This document shows positions 54,044 through 63,843 of a stretch of DNA of 64,000 nucleotides, in pieces (position 1 is the first letter of the stretch; each line of letters opens with the position of its first letter). Under the pieces are notes generated by a model. It searched no databases. It was not told where the DNA came from and saw nothing but the letters and a program-made list of their open reading frames with translations. Made by a program: the position numbers and the translations under genes. Origin of the DNA: Lichenicoccus sp964242335 (GTDB taxonomy: Bacteria; Pseudomonadota; Alphaproteobacteria; Acetobacterales; Acetobacteraceae); assembly GCA_964242335.1 (NCBI GenBank), contig CAXTAY010000003.1, positions 156,316 to 220,315 on the forward strand, read 5' to 3'.

Positions 54044-56983
54044 TCAGGGTGGCCGGCTCGGCGACCTCGCGCCGGTGATCAGCTCCTTGATCCGGCTCGC
54101 CAGTGCGTCCATCGCGAACGGCTTGGTCAGGACGTGCATGCCGGCTGCGAGGTGGCCGTGGCTGAGCACGGCGTTCTCCGCGTATCCGGTGATGAACAGC
54201 ACCTTCAGTCCCGGACGCGCCGCACGCGCCGCATCGGCGACCTGTCGGCCGTTCATCCCGCCCGGCAGGCCCACATCGGTGATCAGCAGGTCGACGCTCA
54301 CGTCGGATCGGAGGATCTTGAGACCGGACGCGCCGTCGGACGCCTCCAGCGCCCTGTAGCCGAGCTCCTCCAGCACGTCGGTGACCAGCATGCGGACGGT
54401 CGGCTCGTCATCGATGACCAGCACCGTTTCACCCAGCTTGGCACGCGGCGCCTCCGCCAGGTCGGCCGGCTCGTCGGCAGTGTCGGCCACGCCGAGATGG
54501 CGGGGCAGGTAGAGGCACACCGTGGTGCCGTGGCCGAACTCCGAATAGATGCGCGCCTGGCCGCCGGACTGCTGCGCGAAACCGTAGATCATCGACAGCC
54601 CCAGCCCGGTGCCCATGCCGATCGGCTTGGTGGTGAAGAACGGGTCGAACGCCCTTCGGATCACCTCGGGCGTCATCCCGACGCCGCTATCGCTGACGCA
54701 GAGCGACAGGTATTGCCCAGGCGACAGCTCGCGCTCCCGCGCCGCACGCGCGTCCAGCGATTTGTTGCAGGTCTCAATCGTCAGCCGCCCGCCGTCGGGC
54801 ATCGCGTCGCGCGCGTTGATGCACAGGTTGAGCAGCGCGTTCTCGAGCTGGTTCGGGTCCACCAGCGTCGTCCACAGCCCGGCCGCACCGATCACCTCGA
54901 CCTCCACCGCGGGGCCGACGGTGCGTCGGATCAGCTCCTCCATCCCCGAGATCAGTCGGTTGACGTTGGTAGGCTTGGGGTCGAGCGTCTGCCGACGCGA
55001 GAAGGCAAGCAGGCGGTGGGTGAGGGCGGCCGCGCGTCGTGCGGCGCCCTGGGCAGCCGTGACGTAGCGGTCGACGTCGTTCAGCCTCCCCTGCGCTACC
55101 CTGGTCTGCATCAGTTCCAGGCTGCCGGTGATCCCGGTGAGCAGGTTGTTGAAATCATGTGCCAGGCCGCCGGTGAGCTGGCCGACCGCCTCCATCTTCT
55201 GGCTCTGGCGCAGCCGGTCCTCGGCATGCTGCAGCGCTTCGGCCTGCTTCTTCTCCGACGTGATGTCACGGCCATTGGCGTAGACCACGTCGCCGTCTAC
55301 CGAGCTGTGCCAGGAGATCCAGCGCGGGCTGCCATCGCGATGCAGGTAGCGGTTCTCGAAGCTGGTGAGGTCGTGCCGCGAGGCGGTCTCGAGGGCGGCC
55401 AGCGTAAGCCCGGCGTCCTCGGGATGGATGAAGTCGAGGAAGCTGCGTCCGATGACCTCGCTAGGCGGATGGCCCAGCGTGGCCGTCCAGGCCGGGCTCA
55501 CCTCGCGGAAGATGCCGTCGGTGCCGAGGGTGACCAGCAGGTCGCGCGAATTCGTCCAGACCCGGTCACGCTCCGCGGTGCGCTCCTCCACCTGGCGTTC
55601 CAGATCGAGGTTGAAGGCGAGCAACTCGGCCTCGGCTGCGGCAGTCTGCAGCGCCGCCCAGGTGCGATCCGCCACGCTGCGCAGGAATGCCAGGTCCTCC
55701 TCGGGCCAGCTCCTGGGGCGGTCGTCGGTGACCAGGATCATGCCGACCAGGCTGCCCGCCTCGAGCAGGGGCAGGTTGACGAAGCCCGCGATCCCGGCCT
55801 CCGAGAAGATCTCGAGCCGCCCGGACGTGATCGGATCCCGCCTCGCGTCCTCGACCAACACGGCGATACCCTGGTGCAGGCGGTCGGCATAGCTGCCGTA
55901 ATCGGACAGGCGCTGTGCACCGCCCAGCGATACCACCTCGCGGTCGCGCCGCCACGGCTTGAGGACCGTGGCACCGTCCCCATCCGGATGGATGACCGCA
56001 TAGGCGGCCTGTGCAACGCCCAGCATCTCGCCAATCGTCGTCCCGGCCAGCTCGGCGATGGCGTCGGGCTGCTTCAGGCCGCGCAGCCGGTCGCCGAGGG
56101 CGACCAGCGCTGACTTCCGGTCGTCGGCACGCCTGCGCGCCGTGACCTCGCGGCAGAACAGCGCCAGGCCGTTCCCCGAGGGATAGATCCGCACCTCGAG
56201 CCAAGCGGCGCGGCCGTCCGGCCAGACATAACGATGCTCCAGACTGGCGGGCGTCCGCTCGGCCATGACGCGCTTGTAGAGCGTGCCCAGCTCGCTGTGC
56301 TCCGAGCCCGGCCAGACCTCCCAGTGCGTCAGGCCCACGATCTGCTCGCGCGGACGGTTCTCGAAGCGCAGGCCGCCGGCGTTGATGGTCAGGACGCGGA
56401 AGGCGTGATCCAGCAGCAGGAAGCCCTCGGCCATGCTCTCCAGCACGCTGCTGACCTTCGTCTCGGCGTCCTCGCGCGCGCGCTCGGCGCGGATCCGCGC
56501 CGTCGTCTCGATGACGATGGCGATCACGCCGGCCGGCCGGCCGCTCTCGTCCAGCACCGGCGAATAGTCGAGGTTCATCCAGACCTGTTCGGCGCTCCCC
56601 GTGCGATACAGCGTCAGCTCCTGATCGCGATAGGCGAGGGTGCCGCCGGCCAGGCCGATCTTCATGACGTTGTCGTTGAACTCCGCAACCTCCGGCCAGC
56701 CCTCGCGCACCTTCATGCCGAGCTGGCTCGGGTGCCGGGCGCCGGCGAAGACCGAGTAGGCGTCATTGTAGATCATGACGCCGTCCTCACCCCAGAGCAT
56801 CACCATCGGCACCGTCGACTGCACGACGATGCTCACCGCGGTGACCAGGCTCTGCGGCCAGCTTCGCAGCGCGCCGAGCGACGTCAAGGACCAGTCATGC
56901 CGGGCGATCAGCGTTCCCAGCTCGCCACCGCCGCTGAGGAAAGACGGCCCAGGAGCGTTCCGACCCGCCATGCGGCTACTCAT
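54044..56983 (-). CDS. Hybrid sensor histidine kinase with PAS, GAF and receiver domains
   Basis: A 979-residue soluble kinase. Order: PAS domains (about residues 50-170 and 175-290), GAF (about 305-450, VEDARRDPITSGRLEIFSEAGIAGFVNLPLLEAGSLVGMILVTD), a third PAS (about 475-580), HisKA with GGLAHDFNNLLTGI (His about 608), HATPase with NLCINARDAMPDGG and FTTKPIGMGTGLGLSMIYGF, and C-terminal receiver with VLVIDDEP and phospho-acceptor Asp in LLITDVGLPGGMNGRQVA (about 903). No transmembrane segments, so it senses an internal signal. ATG 56983 is chosen over 56971. It is next to the flagellar genes but unlinked. Confidence 0.92.
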   Translation of the reverse strand: MSSRMAGRNAPGPSFLSGGGELGTLIARHDWSLTSLGALRSWPQSLVTAVSIVVQSTVPMVMLWGEDGVMIYNDAYSVFAGARHPSQLGMKVREGWPEVAEFNDNVMKIGLAGGTLAYRDQELTLYRTGSAEQVWMNLDYSPVLDESGRPAGVIAIVIETTARIRAERAREDAETKVSSVLESMAEGFLLLDHAFRVLTINAGGLRFENRPREQIVGLTHWEVWPGSEHSELGTLYKRVMAERTPASLEHRYVWPDGRAAWLEVRIYPSGNGLALFCREVTARRRADDRKSALVALGDRLRGLKQPDAIAELAGTTIGEMLGVAQAAYAVIHPDGDGATVLKPWRRDREVVSLGGAQRLSDYGSYADRLHQGIAVLVEDARRDPITSGRLEIFSEAGIAGFVNLPLLEAGSLVGMILVTDDRPRSWPEEDLAFLRSVADRTWAALQTAAAEAELLAFNLDLERQVEERTAERDRVWTNSRDLLVTLGTDGIFREVSPAWTATLGHPPSEVIGRSFLDFIHPEDAGLTLAALETASRHDLTSFENRYLHRDGSPRWISWHSSVDGDVVYANGRDITSEKKQAEALQHAEDRLRQSQKMEAVGQLTGGLAHDFNNLLTGITGSLELMQTRVAQGRLNDVDRYVTAAQGAARRAAALTHRLLAFSRRQTLDPKPTNVNRLISGMEELIRRTVGPAVEVEVIGAAGLWTTLVDPNQLENALLNLCINARDAMPDGGRLTIETCNKSLDARAARERELSPGQYLSLCVSDSGVGMTPEVIRRAFDPFFTTKPIGMGTGLGLSMIYGFAQQSGGQARIYSEFGHGTTVCLYLPRHLGVADTADEPADLAEAPRAKLGETVLVIDDEPTVRMLVTDVLEELGYRALEASDGASGLKILRSDVSVDLLITDVGLPGGMNGRQVADAARAARPGLKVLFITGYAENAVLSHGHLAAGMHVLTKPFAMDALASRIKELITGARSPSRPP

Positions 56984-57533
56984 CCGGCAACCATCTTCGG
57001 CAGCCACACCGGTCGGAGACCGGATCAACGGACAGGGATGGCCCCGGCCCGGCTTGCGTCCGCGACATCTAGTTGCTCTCTCTTCCAACGGGCACCTATC
57101 CTGACGCCCGGCTAAGCTCCGCCGCCACTGCATGCCAGGCTTGGCGCTGCAACCTGTCCGATCGGCTATCAGTTGTCTGTTCGCAACGAAATGATCCAAC
57201 CGCGACGGGAGGTCAAGCGACGAAGCTATTCTGGCCGGCGGCCAGAGCAGGAGATCGAGGCCGCGATCTTCGCCGCAGCCGACCGGCTGCCATCTCCGAC
57301 AGCTAGGCCATGTGTCGGTGCAGCCCCAGGGTCGGCCGACGCCACTGAACCTGCCGACGCTTCAGCTAGATGCTGACGCAACCGCTCGCTCGGAGGCAGA
57401 TGGCGCGCGATGACATGGCGCTCCGCCGCGGCCCGACGCCTGCGCAGCCGCTCCAGGTTTCGGAAAGGAGATCCGGTTGGTTGCCTGACGGGTCAGCCCG
57501 GACCTCGGGCCGGCATAGTACGCCCGCCACGGC
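56984..57533. other. Long intergenic region between kinase and flaF
   Basis: A 550-bp gap. A frame near 57191-57300 (IQPRREVKRRSYSGRRPEQEIEAAIF in pieces) looks faintly protein-like, but lacks a ribosome site and family match, so it is not called. The kinase promoter should lie near its left part. No repeat or RNA is evident. Confidence 0.4.
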
Positions 57534-57950
57534 TCATACCGCGACCGCCAAGTTCATCCGCACACCGTCGATGGAAGGTGCGGTGGTCGCGCTACTATTC
57601 TGAGTGATCGAGTTGCGCCGGAGGGCTTCCATCATGTCGCGGTTCACGTCGATCAGCGGTCCCAATGGCAGATCGCGTCCCATCGCGGCGATGCTGTACG
57701 ACATCGACCAGCTTCCGACGCTGACCAGATCCTTCTTGAGGATCGTCGGCAGACCGTTGTTCGACATGCCGACATCAGTAAGCAGGAGCGACCAGAGGCG
57801 GTGATTGCGGCCCAGCGCCGCGACGCGTTCCTGTGCTTCCCGGGCATGCTCGAGCAGCTCGTTGACGAAGGCGAACGCTGCGGCCTCGAGATCGCGCGGT
57901 GCCAGCGCCTTGCCCGCACTGCGATCATATTGCGTCGATCCATACGACAT
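57534..57950 (-). CDS. flaF: Flagellar biosynthesis regulator FlaF
   Basis: A 138-residue homologue of FlaF, which is required for flagellin synthesis or secretion in Caulobacter. RDLEAAAFAFVNELLEHA, the LGRNHRLWSLLLTDVG motif and PLIDVNRDMMEAL are family landmarks. It follows flagellin on the same strand (80 bp) and completes the flbT-flagellin-flaF order seen in alphaproteobacteria. Confidence 0.93.
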   Translation of the reverse strand: MSYGSTQYDRSAGKALAPRDLEAAAFAFVNELLEHAREAQERVAALGRNHRLWSLLLTDVGMSNNGLPTILKKDLVSVGSWSMSYSIAAMGRDLPLGPLIDVNRDMMEALRRNSITQNSSATTAPSIDGVRMNLAVAV

Positions 57951-58030
57951 CTAGACAATCTCTTCCGGGTCTGGGAGTGCCTGTGCTGGCGGAGCAGGAA
58001 GGCCGGGCGCGGCTGCGCCCGGCCCTCTGC

Positions 58031-59305
58031 CTAGCGGAACAGGGAGAGGATCGACTGGGACTGCGAGTTCGCGATCGAGAGCGACTGGATCGCGAGCTGC
58101 TGCTTGGTCTGCAGCGAGGTCAGCTTCGCACTCTCGGCGGACAGATCGGCGTCGGTGAGGGCGCCCACGCCGGAGGTGAGCGAGTCGCTCAGGTCGGACG
58201 TGAAGGTCTGCATGCCGGTGATCTGCGTCGTCGTGTTGCCGAGATTGCTGGCGATGTTCGTCATCCTCGTGATCGCCGACTGCAGCGTCGTGATCACGGC
58301 AGTACCGCCGGAGAGCGTGGTGCCGGCGTTGATGTCGGTGGCGTTGCTGCTGGAGCCGGTGAGACCCTGTCCGGTCACGTTCACCGAACCGTCCGTCTGG
58401 GTGACGGCATTGTAGCCGTTGCTGTTCATCGAGTTGACCAGATCGCCGATCATCTGGTTCGTCGTCTCGGACCCGGTGTCGACGGTCACCACGACGGTCT
58501 TGTTCGCCGTCGCGCCGGTGGTGTTCGCAGTTGTAGGTGCTGTCCCCGAGGCGTCGAATTCGAATGTCGTGGTGGTGCCGTCGCCGTTGGTTAGGACGAC
58601 ATTGTTGCCGTCGGCGAAGTCGCTCGTGCTCAGGCCGGCGGCTAGTGAGATGTTTACTCCGGTCGCACCGGCGGTGAGGAGGTTCTGCGTCACCTGCCCG
58701 GTGGCGGCGGTGCCGTTCGCGATCACGGTCTCGCCACCCGCCATGTTGCTGGTCAGGCCGAGTGCGTCCGTCAAGGAATTCACGCTGGTGCCGTTCGCGG
58801 CCACCGCCTGATTGGCGACATCGAGCGTGCTGCCCTGCAACCCGTCGACGACGGAGAGGGTGCCGCTGGTTACCGAAGCGCCCGCGTCGGCCGACGTCGT
58901 GAGCAGGTTGACGCCGTTGAAGGTCGAGTTGCGGGCATAGGTGTTGATCTGGTTCAGCGCGTTGGCGACCTGGGTCTGCATCGTCGAGGTGCTGATGCCG
59001 GTCTGGCCGGCCTGGGTCACCGAGTTCTGCAGGGTCTGCAGGGTCGAGATGATGTTCGAGGAGGCCGACGAGGCCGTGCTGACCACCTGGGCGCCGAAGG
59101 AAAGGCTGGTGGAGACGGCGGCGAGACCGGAGATGTTGCCGTCCATCTGCTGCGAGATAGCGTAGATGGCCGGGTTGTCGGAAGCCGAGCCGACGGCGAG
59201 GCCGGTGGAGACCTCGTTCTGGGCCTGGGTCAGCTGGCTGTTGGTCATACGAAGCGACTCTAGCGCCGCCATCGAGGCGTTGTTGGTGTTGATCGAGAAG
59301 GCCAT
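58031..59305 (-). CDS. Flagellin
   Basis: A 424-residue filament protein. The D0/D1 ends are conserved (MAFSINTNNASMAALESLR, AQNEVSTGLAVGSASDNPA, ISQQMDGNISGL at the start; LSAESAKLTSLQTKQQLAIQSLSIANSQSQSILSLFR in pieces at the end) and a low-complexity Ser/Thr/Gly/Asn-rich D2/D3 region lies between. There are no Cys residues. GGAG lies before the ATG. Flanked by flbT upstream and flaF downstream on the same strand; flbT typically controls the flagellin mRNA, so the short 5' leader is a likely control point. Confidence 0.96.
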   Translation of the reverse strand: MAFSINTNNASMAALESLRMTNSQLTQAQNEVSTGLAVGSASDNPAIYAISQQMDGNISGLAAVSTSLSFGAQVVSTASSASSNIISTLQTLQNSVTQAGQTGISTSTMQTQVANALNQINTYARNSTFNGVNLLTTSADAGASVTSGTLSVVDGLQGSTLDVANQAVAANGTSVNSLTDALGLTSNMAGGETVIANGTAATGQVTQNLLTAGATGVNISLAAGLSTSDFADGNNVVLTNGDGTTTTFEFDASGTAPTTANTTGATANKTVVVTVDTGSETTNQMIGDLVNSMNSNGYNAVTQTDGSVNVTGQGLTGSSSNATDINAGTTLSGGTAVITTLQSAITRMTNIASNLGNTTTQITGMQTFTSDLSDSLTSGVGALTDADLSAESAKLTSLQTKQQLAIQSLSIANSQSQSILSLFR

Positions 59306-59364
59306 GGGTTTTCTCCGTTCTGGCTGTAGTGGCTGTTTGCCGAGAACAGAAGAGCATCAAAAAG

Positions 59365-59811
59365 TTACGAAATCGTTGATGCTCCCCGGGCCGTCGCCGG
59401 ATCGGCCGTCGCCCGCCCGGTCGTCGAGAGGACGGCGTTCTCGTGGGTGACGATGCGGCGGGCGATCTTCAGGGCGCGGTAGCATTCGCCGGCGCGCGCG
59501 GCGCGCAGCGCCTCGTCGAGGAGGCGGCGCGCCGTCGGCGACGTGGTCTCGCCTCGGAACATCTCGATGAAGTAGGCGGCCTCTTCCAGGGCGGCGGCAC
59601 GCTCCTCGGCCTCACCGACATAGGCGGTCTGAAGCGCGAAATAGATGTGCCTGGCGGCCGTCTTGGCTTCGCTCGGCGCCATGATCTGGCGCCCGAACAG
59701 GAAGCGGGCCTTGTTGGCGAGCCGGATGTCGGCGCCGGTGATGAAATGGATGCCGGCCCCGTTGATGACCAGCTTGTCCCCCGCGGTCAGGCGCAGTCCG
59801 AGTCCAGCCAT
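59365..59811 (-). CDS. flbT: Flagellar biosynthesis repressor FlbT
   Basis: A 148-residue RNA-binding regulator that limits flagellin translation. The N-terminal LRLTAGDKLVINGAGIHFITGADIRLANKARFLFGRQIM and YFALQTAYVGEAEER are family landmarks. It is the first gene of the trio with flagellin. GGAGAGG lies before the ATG. A CtrA-type box lies about 70-85 bp upstream. Confidence 0.95.
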   Translation of the reverse strand: MAGLGLRLTAGDKLVINGAGIHFITGADIRLANKARFLFGRQIMAPSEAKTAARHIYFALQTAYVGEAEERAAALEEAAYFIEMFRGETTSPTARRLLDEALRAARAGECYRALKIARRIVTHENAVLSTTGRATADPATARGASTIS

Positions 59812-59880
59812 GGCGGGCGCCTCTCCGGTTTTCGTCGATCAGAGGTGATTTTCACCACGGCCGATGATGCCGGCGAATGG

Positions 59881-59895
59881 TTAAGCCGCGGTTAA
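59881..59895. promoter_or_regulatory. CtrA-type box TTAA-N7-TTAA
   Basis: TTAAGCCGCGGTTAA matches the CtrA consensus TTAA-N7-TTAA; on the minus strand it reads TTAACCGCGGCTTAACC, with the C after each TTAA (consensus TTAAC). The repeated GGTTAAGCC (59879-59887 and 59890-59898) has an 11-bp period, one helical turn. It lies 70-85 bp from flbT and 61-75 bp from the divergent oxygenase gene, so either or both could be controlled. Confidence 0.75.
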
Positions 59896-59955
59896 GCCGG
59901 GTCTTCAGCATCCTGTCGACATCCTCCGGTCTTTGCTCCAGAATTCGACGTTGTC

Positions 59956-61059
59956 ATGTCATCCTATGCCACCCTGCTGCCTGGCGATCCGGCACCCTGG
60001 TTCCGCCAGCGCTGCACGACGCCGCAGGGCAGCTATACCTTCGACATGTCCGCCGGCCGGCACGTCGTGCTGTTCTTCTTCGGCTCCTGTCTGGACCCGG
60101 AGACGGCGGCGGAACTCGCACAGATCAGGGCGAGCCGCGCCTTGTTCGACGGGCGCTCTGCCAGTTTCTTCGGCGTCAGCGCCGACCCGAGGGACGAGAT
60201 CGAGGGCGGCCTCGCCGAGGACGCGCCGGGCCTGCGCTTCTTCTGGGACGCCGACGGCGCGGTCGGACGCCTGTACGGGGCGAGGCCGTTGCGGGCGGAG
60301 ACGGCGCTGCCGCTGCGTTGCTGCTGGGTGGTGCTCGACCCGATGCTGCGCGTCCTGGGGGTGCTGGAGCAGGTACCGGGTGCCGTCTCGCAGGTACTGG
60401 AGGCGCTGCGCCAGCTGCTGCCGGCGGCGCAGCGTCGCGACGAGGTTCCGGCACCGATCCTGTCCCTGGATAACGTCTTCGAGCCCGAGTTCTGCCGACG
60501 CCTGACGGACTACTACCATGCCAGCGGCAGCGTCGCCTCGGGGGTCTTTACCGAACGGGAGCTCGGTCGATCGACCGCAGTCACCGACACCGGCTTCAAG
60601 CGGCGGCGCGACTGCACGCTGCGTGACCCGGAGCTGGTGCAGCAGGTGCAGGCGCGGATCGTCCGGCGCATCGTGCCCGAGATACGCAAGGTGTTCCAGT
60701 TCGAGGCGTCGCGGCTCGAGCGTCTGATCGTCGCCTGCTACGACTCCGCCGACCAGGGCTGCTTCGGGGCGCATCGCGACAACACGGTCAGTGCGACGGC
60801 GCATCGTCGCTTCGCCGTGTCGATCAACCTCAACGACGATTTCGACGGCGGCGCGCTGAGCTTCCCGGAGTTCGGACGTCGCTCGTATCGACCCGCCGCC
60901 GGGGGAGCCGCGATCTTCTCCTGCTCGCTGATGCACGCGGTGTCGCCGGTGCTGCGCGGCCGGCGTTATGCCTGCCTGCCGTTCGTCTATGACGACGAGG
61001 CGGCGAAGATCAAGCAGGCCAATCGGGCAGCCATCCGCGAGGCGACGCCGACCGTCTGA
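59956..61059 (+). CDS. Peroxiredoxin-fold domain fused to 2OG-Fe(II) dioxygenase
   Basis: A 367-residue two-domain protein. Residues about 8-150 look like a thioredoxin/AhpC-TSA fold (LLPGDPAPWFRQRC, FFFGSCLDPETAAELAQI); the single Cys near residue 48 is not in the classic peroxidase motif, so peroxidase activity is doubtful. Residues about 180-360 are a prolyl-4-hydroxylase-like dioxygenase with iron ligands in HRD (His273, Asp275) and MHAVSP (His327), and RGRRYACLPF for 2OG. It starts divergent from flbT behind the CtrA box, 145 bp away. Whether it modifies flagellin is only a hypothesis. Confidence 0.82.
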   Translation: MSSYATLLPGDPAPWFRQRCTTPQGSYTFDMSAGRHVVLFFFGSCLDPETAAELAQIRASRALFDGRSASFFGVSADPRDEIEGGLAEDAPGLRFFWDADGAVGRLYGARPLRAETALPLRCCWVVLDPMLRVLGVLEQVPGAVSQVLEALRQLLPAAQRRDEVPAPILSLDNVFEPEFCRRLTDYYHASGSVASGVFTERELGRSTAVTDTGFKRRRDCTLRDPELVQQVQARIVRRIVPEIRKVFQFEASRLERLIVACYDSADQGCFGAHRDNTVSATAHRRFAVSINLNDDFDGGALSFPEFGRRSYRPAAGGAAIFSCSLMHAVSPVLRGRRYACLPFVYDDEAAKIKQANRAAIREATPTV

Positions 61060-61217
61060 CGGTCCCGGCCGGTTGCCCCGGCTGGTCACCCGGCTGCTTC
61101 CTTGCGAGGAGCGAGGTCGATCACCATCTTCGGACCTTGCGAGCGGACGGTCGCGTTGCCTGATGAGGGACGCAGCTGACCGTCCGTCCACTCAACACGT
61201 CGCCTACGAAGAGGGAC

Positions 61218-63818
61218 ATGAAGATGGACATGGACAAGTTCACGGAGCGTTCGCGCGGGTTCCTACAGGCCGCGCAGACGATCGCCATCCGCGAGTTCCA
61301 CCAGCGGCTCACGCCGGAGCATCTGCTGAAGGCGCTGCTCGACGATGAGGAGGGTGCCGCAGCCGGCCTGATCCGAGCGGCGGGAGGTCAGCCGCAAGCG
61401 GCCAAGAGTGCTGTCGAGGCCGAACTGGCGCGTCAGCCGAAGGTGCAGGGCGGCGGGGCCGGGCATCCGCAGGCGACGCCGGAGCTGGTGCGTCTGCTTG
61501 ATGCGGCGCAGCAGGCGGCGGTCAAGGCCGGCGACAACTTCGTGGCGCAGGACCGGCTGCTGGTGGCGCTGGTCGCCTCCGATGGACCCGCGGCGCGAGC
61601 GCTGGGTCAGGCCGGGGTCAGCACCGTGTCGCTGGAGCGGGCGCTGGAGGAGATACGTCGCGGCCGCAAGGTCACCAGCGAGAACGCCGAGGCGGGTTTC
61701 GACTCGCTGAAGAAGTATGCTCGCGACGTGACCGAAATCGCCCGCGCGGGCAAGCTGGATCCGGTGATCGGGCGCGACGAGGAGATCCGGCGCACCATCC
61801 AGGTGCTCGCGCGCCGGACCAAGAACAATCCGGTGCTGATCGGCGAGCCGGGCGTCGGCAAGACCGCGATCGTCGAGGGCCTGGCGCTGCGCATCGTCAA
61901 CGGCGACGTGCCGGAGGCGCTCAAGGGCAAGCGCCTGCTGGCGCTCGACCTGGGCGCGCTGGTGGCCGGTGCGAAGTTCCGCGGCGAGTTCGAGGAGCGG
62001 CTGAAGGCGGTGCTCAAGGAGATCGACTCCGCCAACGGCGAGGTGATCCTGTTCATCGACGAGATGCATACCCTGGTCGGAGCCGGCCGCGCCGACGGCG
62101 CCATGGACGCCTCGAACCTGCTCAAGCCGGAGCTGGCGCGTGGAACCCTGCACTGCATCGGTGCCACCACGCTCGACGAGTATCGCAAGTACATCGAGAA
62201 GGACGCGGCTCTGGCGCGTCGGTTCCAGTCGGTCTACGTGGGTGAACCTTCCGTAGCCGACACGATCTCGATCCTGCGCGGGCTGAAGGAGAAGTACGAG
62301 CTGCATCACGGGGTGCGCATCACCGACGGGGCCCTGGTCGCGGCGGCGACGCTGTCGAACCGCTACATCACCGACCGCTTCCTGCCGGACAAGGCGATCG
62401 ACCTGATCGACGAGGCCGGCAGCCGGCTGCGCATGCAGGTGGACAGCAAGCCGGAGGCGCTCGACGAGCTCGACCGGCGGCTGATCCAGCTCAAGATCGA
62501 GCGGGAGGCGCTGCGCCGTGAGGATGATGCGGCGTCGCGGGACCGTCTGGGCAAGCTGGAGGTCGAGCTCGCCGAGCTGGAGGAGCGGTCCAGCGCGCTG
62601 AGCGCCACGTGGCTTCGCGAGAAGGACCGGGTCAACGTGCTGCAGAAGCTCAAGGAGCGGCTCGACCAGGCGCGTTCGGAGATGGAGGTGGCGCAGCGTC
62701 GGGGCGATCTCGGCCGCGCCTCCGAGCTGATGTACGGCGTCGTCCCCGCCCTGGAGAGCGAGATCGCCTCGAGCGTCGAGGAGTCCCAGGAGGGCGGTCA
62801 TCTGGTCAACGAGGCGGTGACCGAGGAGGGCATCGCCTCGGTCGTCTCGCGCTGGACCGGTGTTCCGGTGGACCGCATGCTGGAGGGCGAGCGCGCCAAG
62901 CTGGTGCGCATGGAGGACGAGCTGCGTCGGCGCGTGATCGGACAGGAGGATGCGCTGCGTGCGGTCGCGCACGCGGTGCGCCGGGCGCGGGCGGGGTTGC
63001 AGGACCCGAACCGGCCGATCGGCTCGTTCCTGTTCCTGGGTCCGACTGGCGTCGGCAAGACCGAGTTGACCAAGGCGCTGGCGGAGTTCCTGTTCGACGA
63101 CGACAAGGCGTTGCTGCGCGTCGACATGAGCGAGTTCATGGAGAAGCACGCGGTGGCGCGTCTGATCGGTGCGCCGCCGGGCTATGTCGGCTATGACGAG
63201 GGCGGCGTGCTGACCGAGGCAGTGCGCCGCCGTCCGTTCCAGGTGATCCTGTTCGACGAGGTCGAGAAGGCGCACCCGGACGTGTTCAACATCCTGCTGC
63301 AGGTGCTCGATGACGGAAGGCTGACCGACGGTCAGGGACGCACCGTCGATTTCCGCAACACCATCATCGTGCTCACCAGCAACATGGGCAGCGACGTTCT
63401 CGCCCAGCAGCCGGAAGGCGATGCGGCAGCGCTGGTGCAGGCGCAGGTGATGCGGGTGGTGCGCGAGCATTTCCGCCCGGAGTTCCTCAACCGGCTGGAC
63501 GAGATCATCCTGTTCCGGCGCCTGCAGAAGTCGGACATGGCGTCGATCGTGGAGATCCAGATGGCGCGCCTGCATGCGCTGCTGGCCGACCGCAAGGTCG
63601 CTTTGCACCTGGACGACGCGGCGCTGAGTTGGCTCGCGGAAGCAGGGTATGACCCGGTCTACGGCGCGCGGCCGCTAAAGCGGGTGATCCAGCGCAGCCT
63701 GCAGAACCCGCTGGCAGGATTGATCCTCGAGGGGGCGATCCATGACGGCGAGACCGTGCAGGTGGGCGCTGATCGGGACGGGCTGCTGCTGAATGGACAT
63801 CATGACGCGGCAACCTGA
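61218..63818 (+). CDS. clpB: Disaggregase ClpB
   Basis: An 866-residue Hsp100 ATPase. The N-domain (about 1-145) holds two Clp repeats; AAA1 has Walker A GEPGVGKT (about 207-214) and Walker B ILFIDEMH; a coiled-coil middle region (about 400-520, rich in Glu/Arg/Leu) marks ClpB rather than ClpA/C; AAA2 has GPTGVGKTELTK (about 608) and FDEVEKAHPDV. Together with DnaK it resolves aggregates. Start ATG 61218 with GAAGAGGG; no sigma-32 promoter was clearly seen. A strong hairpin ends it. Confidence 0.97.
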   Translation: MKMDMDKFTERSRGFLQAAQTIAIREFHQRLTPEHLLKALLDDEEGAAAGLIRAAGGQPQAAKSAVEAELARQPKVQGGGAGHPQATPELVRLLDAAQQAAVKAGDNFVAQDRLLVALVASDGPAARALGQAGVSTVSLERALEEIRRGRKVTSENAEAGFDSLKKYARDVTEIARAGKLDPVIGRDEEIRRTIQVLARRTKNNPVLIGEPGVGKTAIVEGLALRIVNGDVPEALKGKRLLALDLGALVAGAKFRGEFEERLKAVLKEIDSANGEVILFIDEMHTLVGAGRADGAMDASNLLKPELARGTLHCIGATTLDEYRKYIEKDAALARRFQSVYVGEPSVADTISILRGLKEKYELHHGVRITDGALVAAATLSNRYITDRFLPDKAIDLIDEAGSRLRMQVDSKPEALDELDRRLIQLKIEREALRREDDAASRDRLGKLEVELAELEERSSALSATWLREKDRVNVLQKLKERLDQARSEMEVAQRRGDLGRASELMYGVVPALESEIASSVEESQEGGHLVNEAVTEEGIASVVSRWTGVPVDRMLEGERAKLVRMEDELRRRVIGQEDALRAVAHAVRRARAGLQDPNRPIGSFLFLGPTGVGKTELTKALAEFLFDDDKALLRVDMSEFMEKHAVARLIGAPPGYVGYDEGGVLTEAVRRRPFQVILFDEVEKAHPDVFNILLQVLDDGRLTDGQGRTVDFRNTIIVLTSNMGSDVLAQQPEGDAAALVQAQVMRVVREHFRPEFLNRLDEIILFRRLQKSDMASIVEIQMARLHALLADRKVALHLDDAALSWLAEAGYDPVYGARPLKRVIQRSLQNPLAGLILEGAIHDGETVQVGADRDGLLLNGHHDAAT

Positions 63819-63843
63819 ACGATCTTGCCGATGCGTGCGGCGC

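Noticed and set aside
57173..57376. Small frame between kinase and flaF
   Set aside because: Looks slightly protein-like but has no ribosome site, homologue motif or partner.
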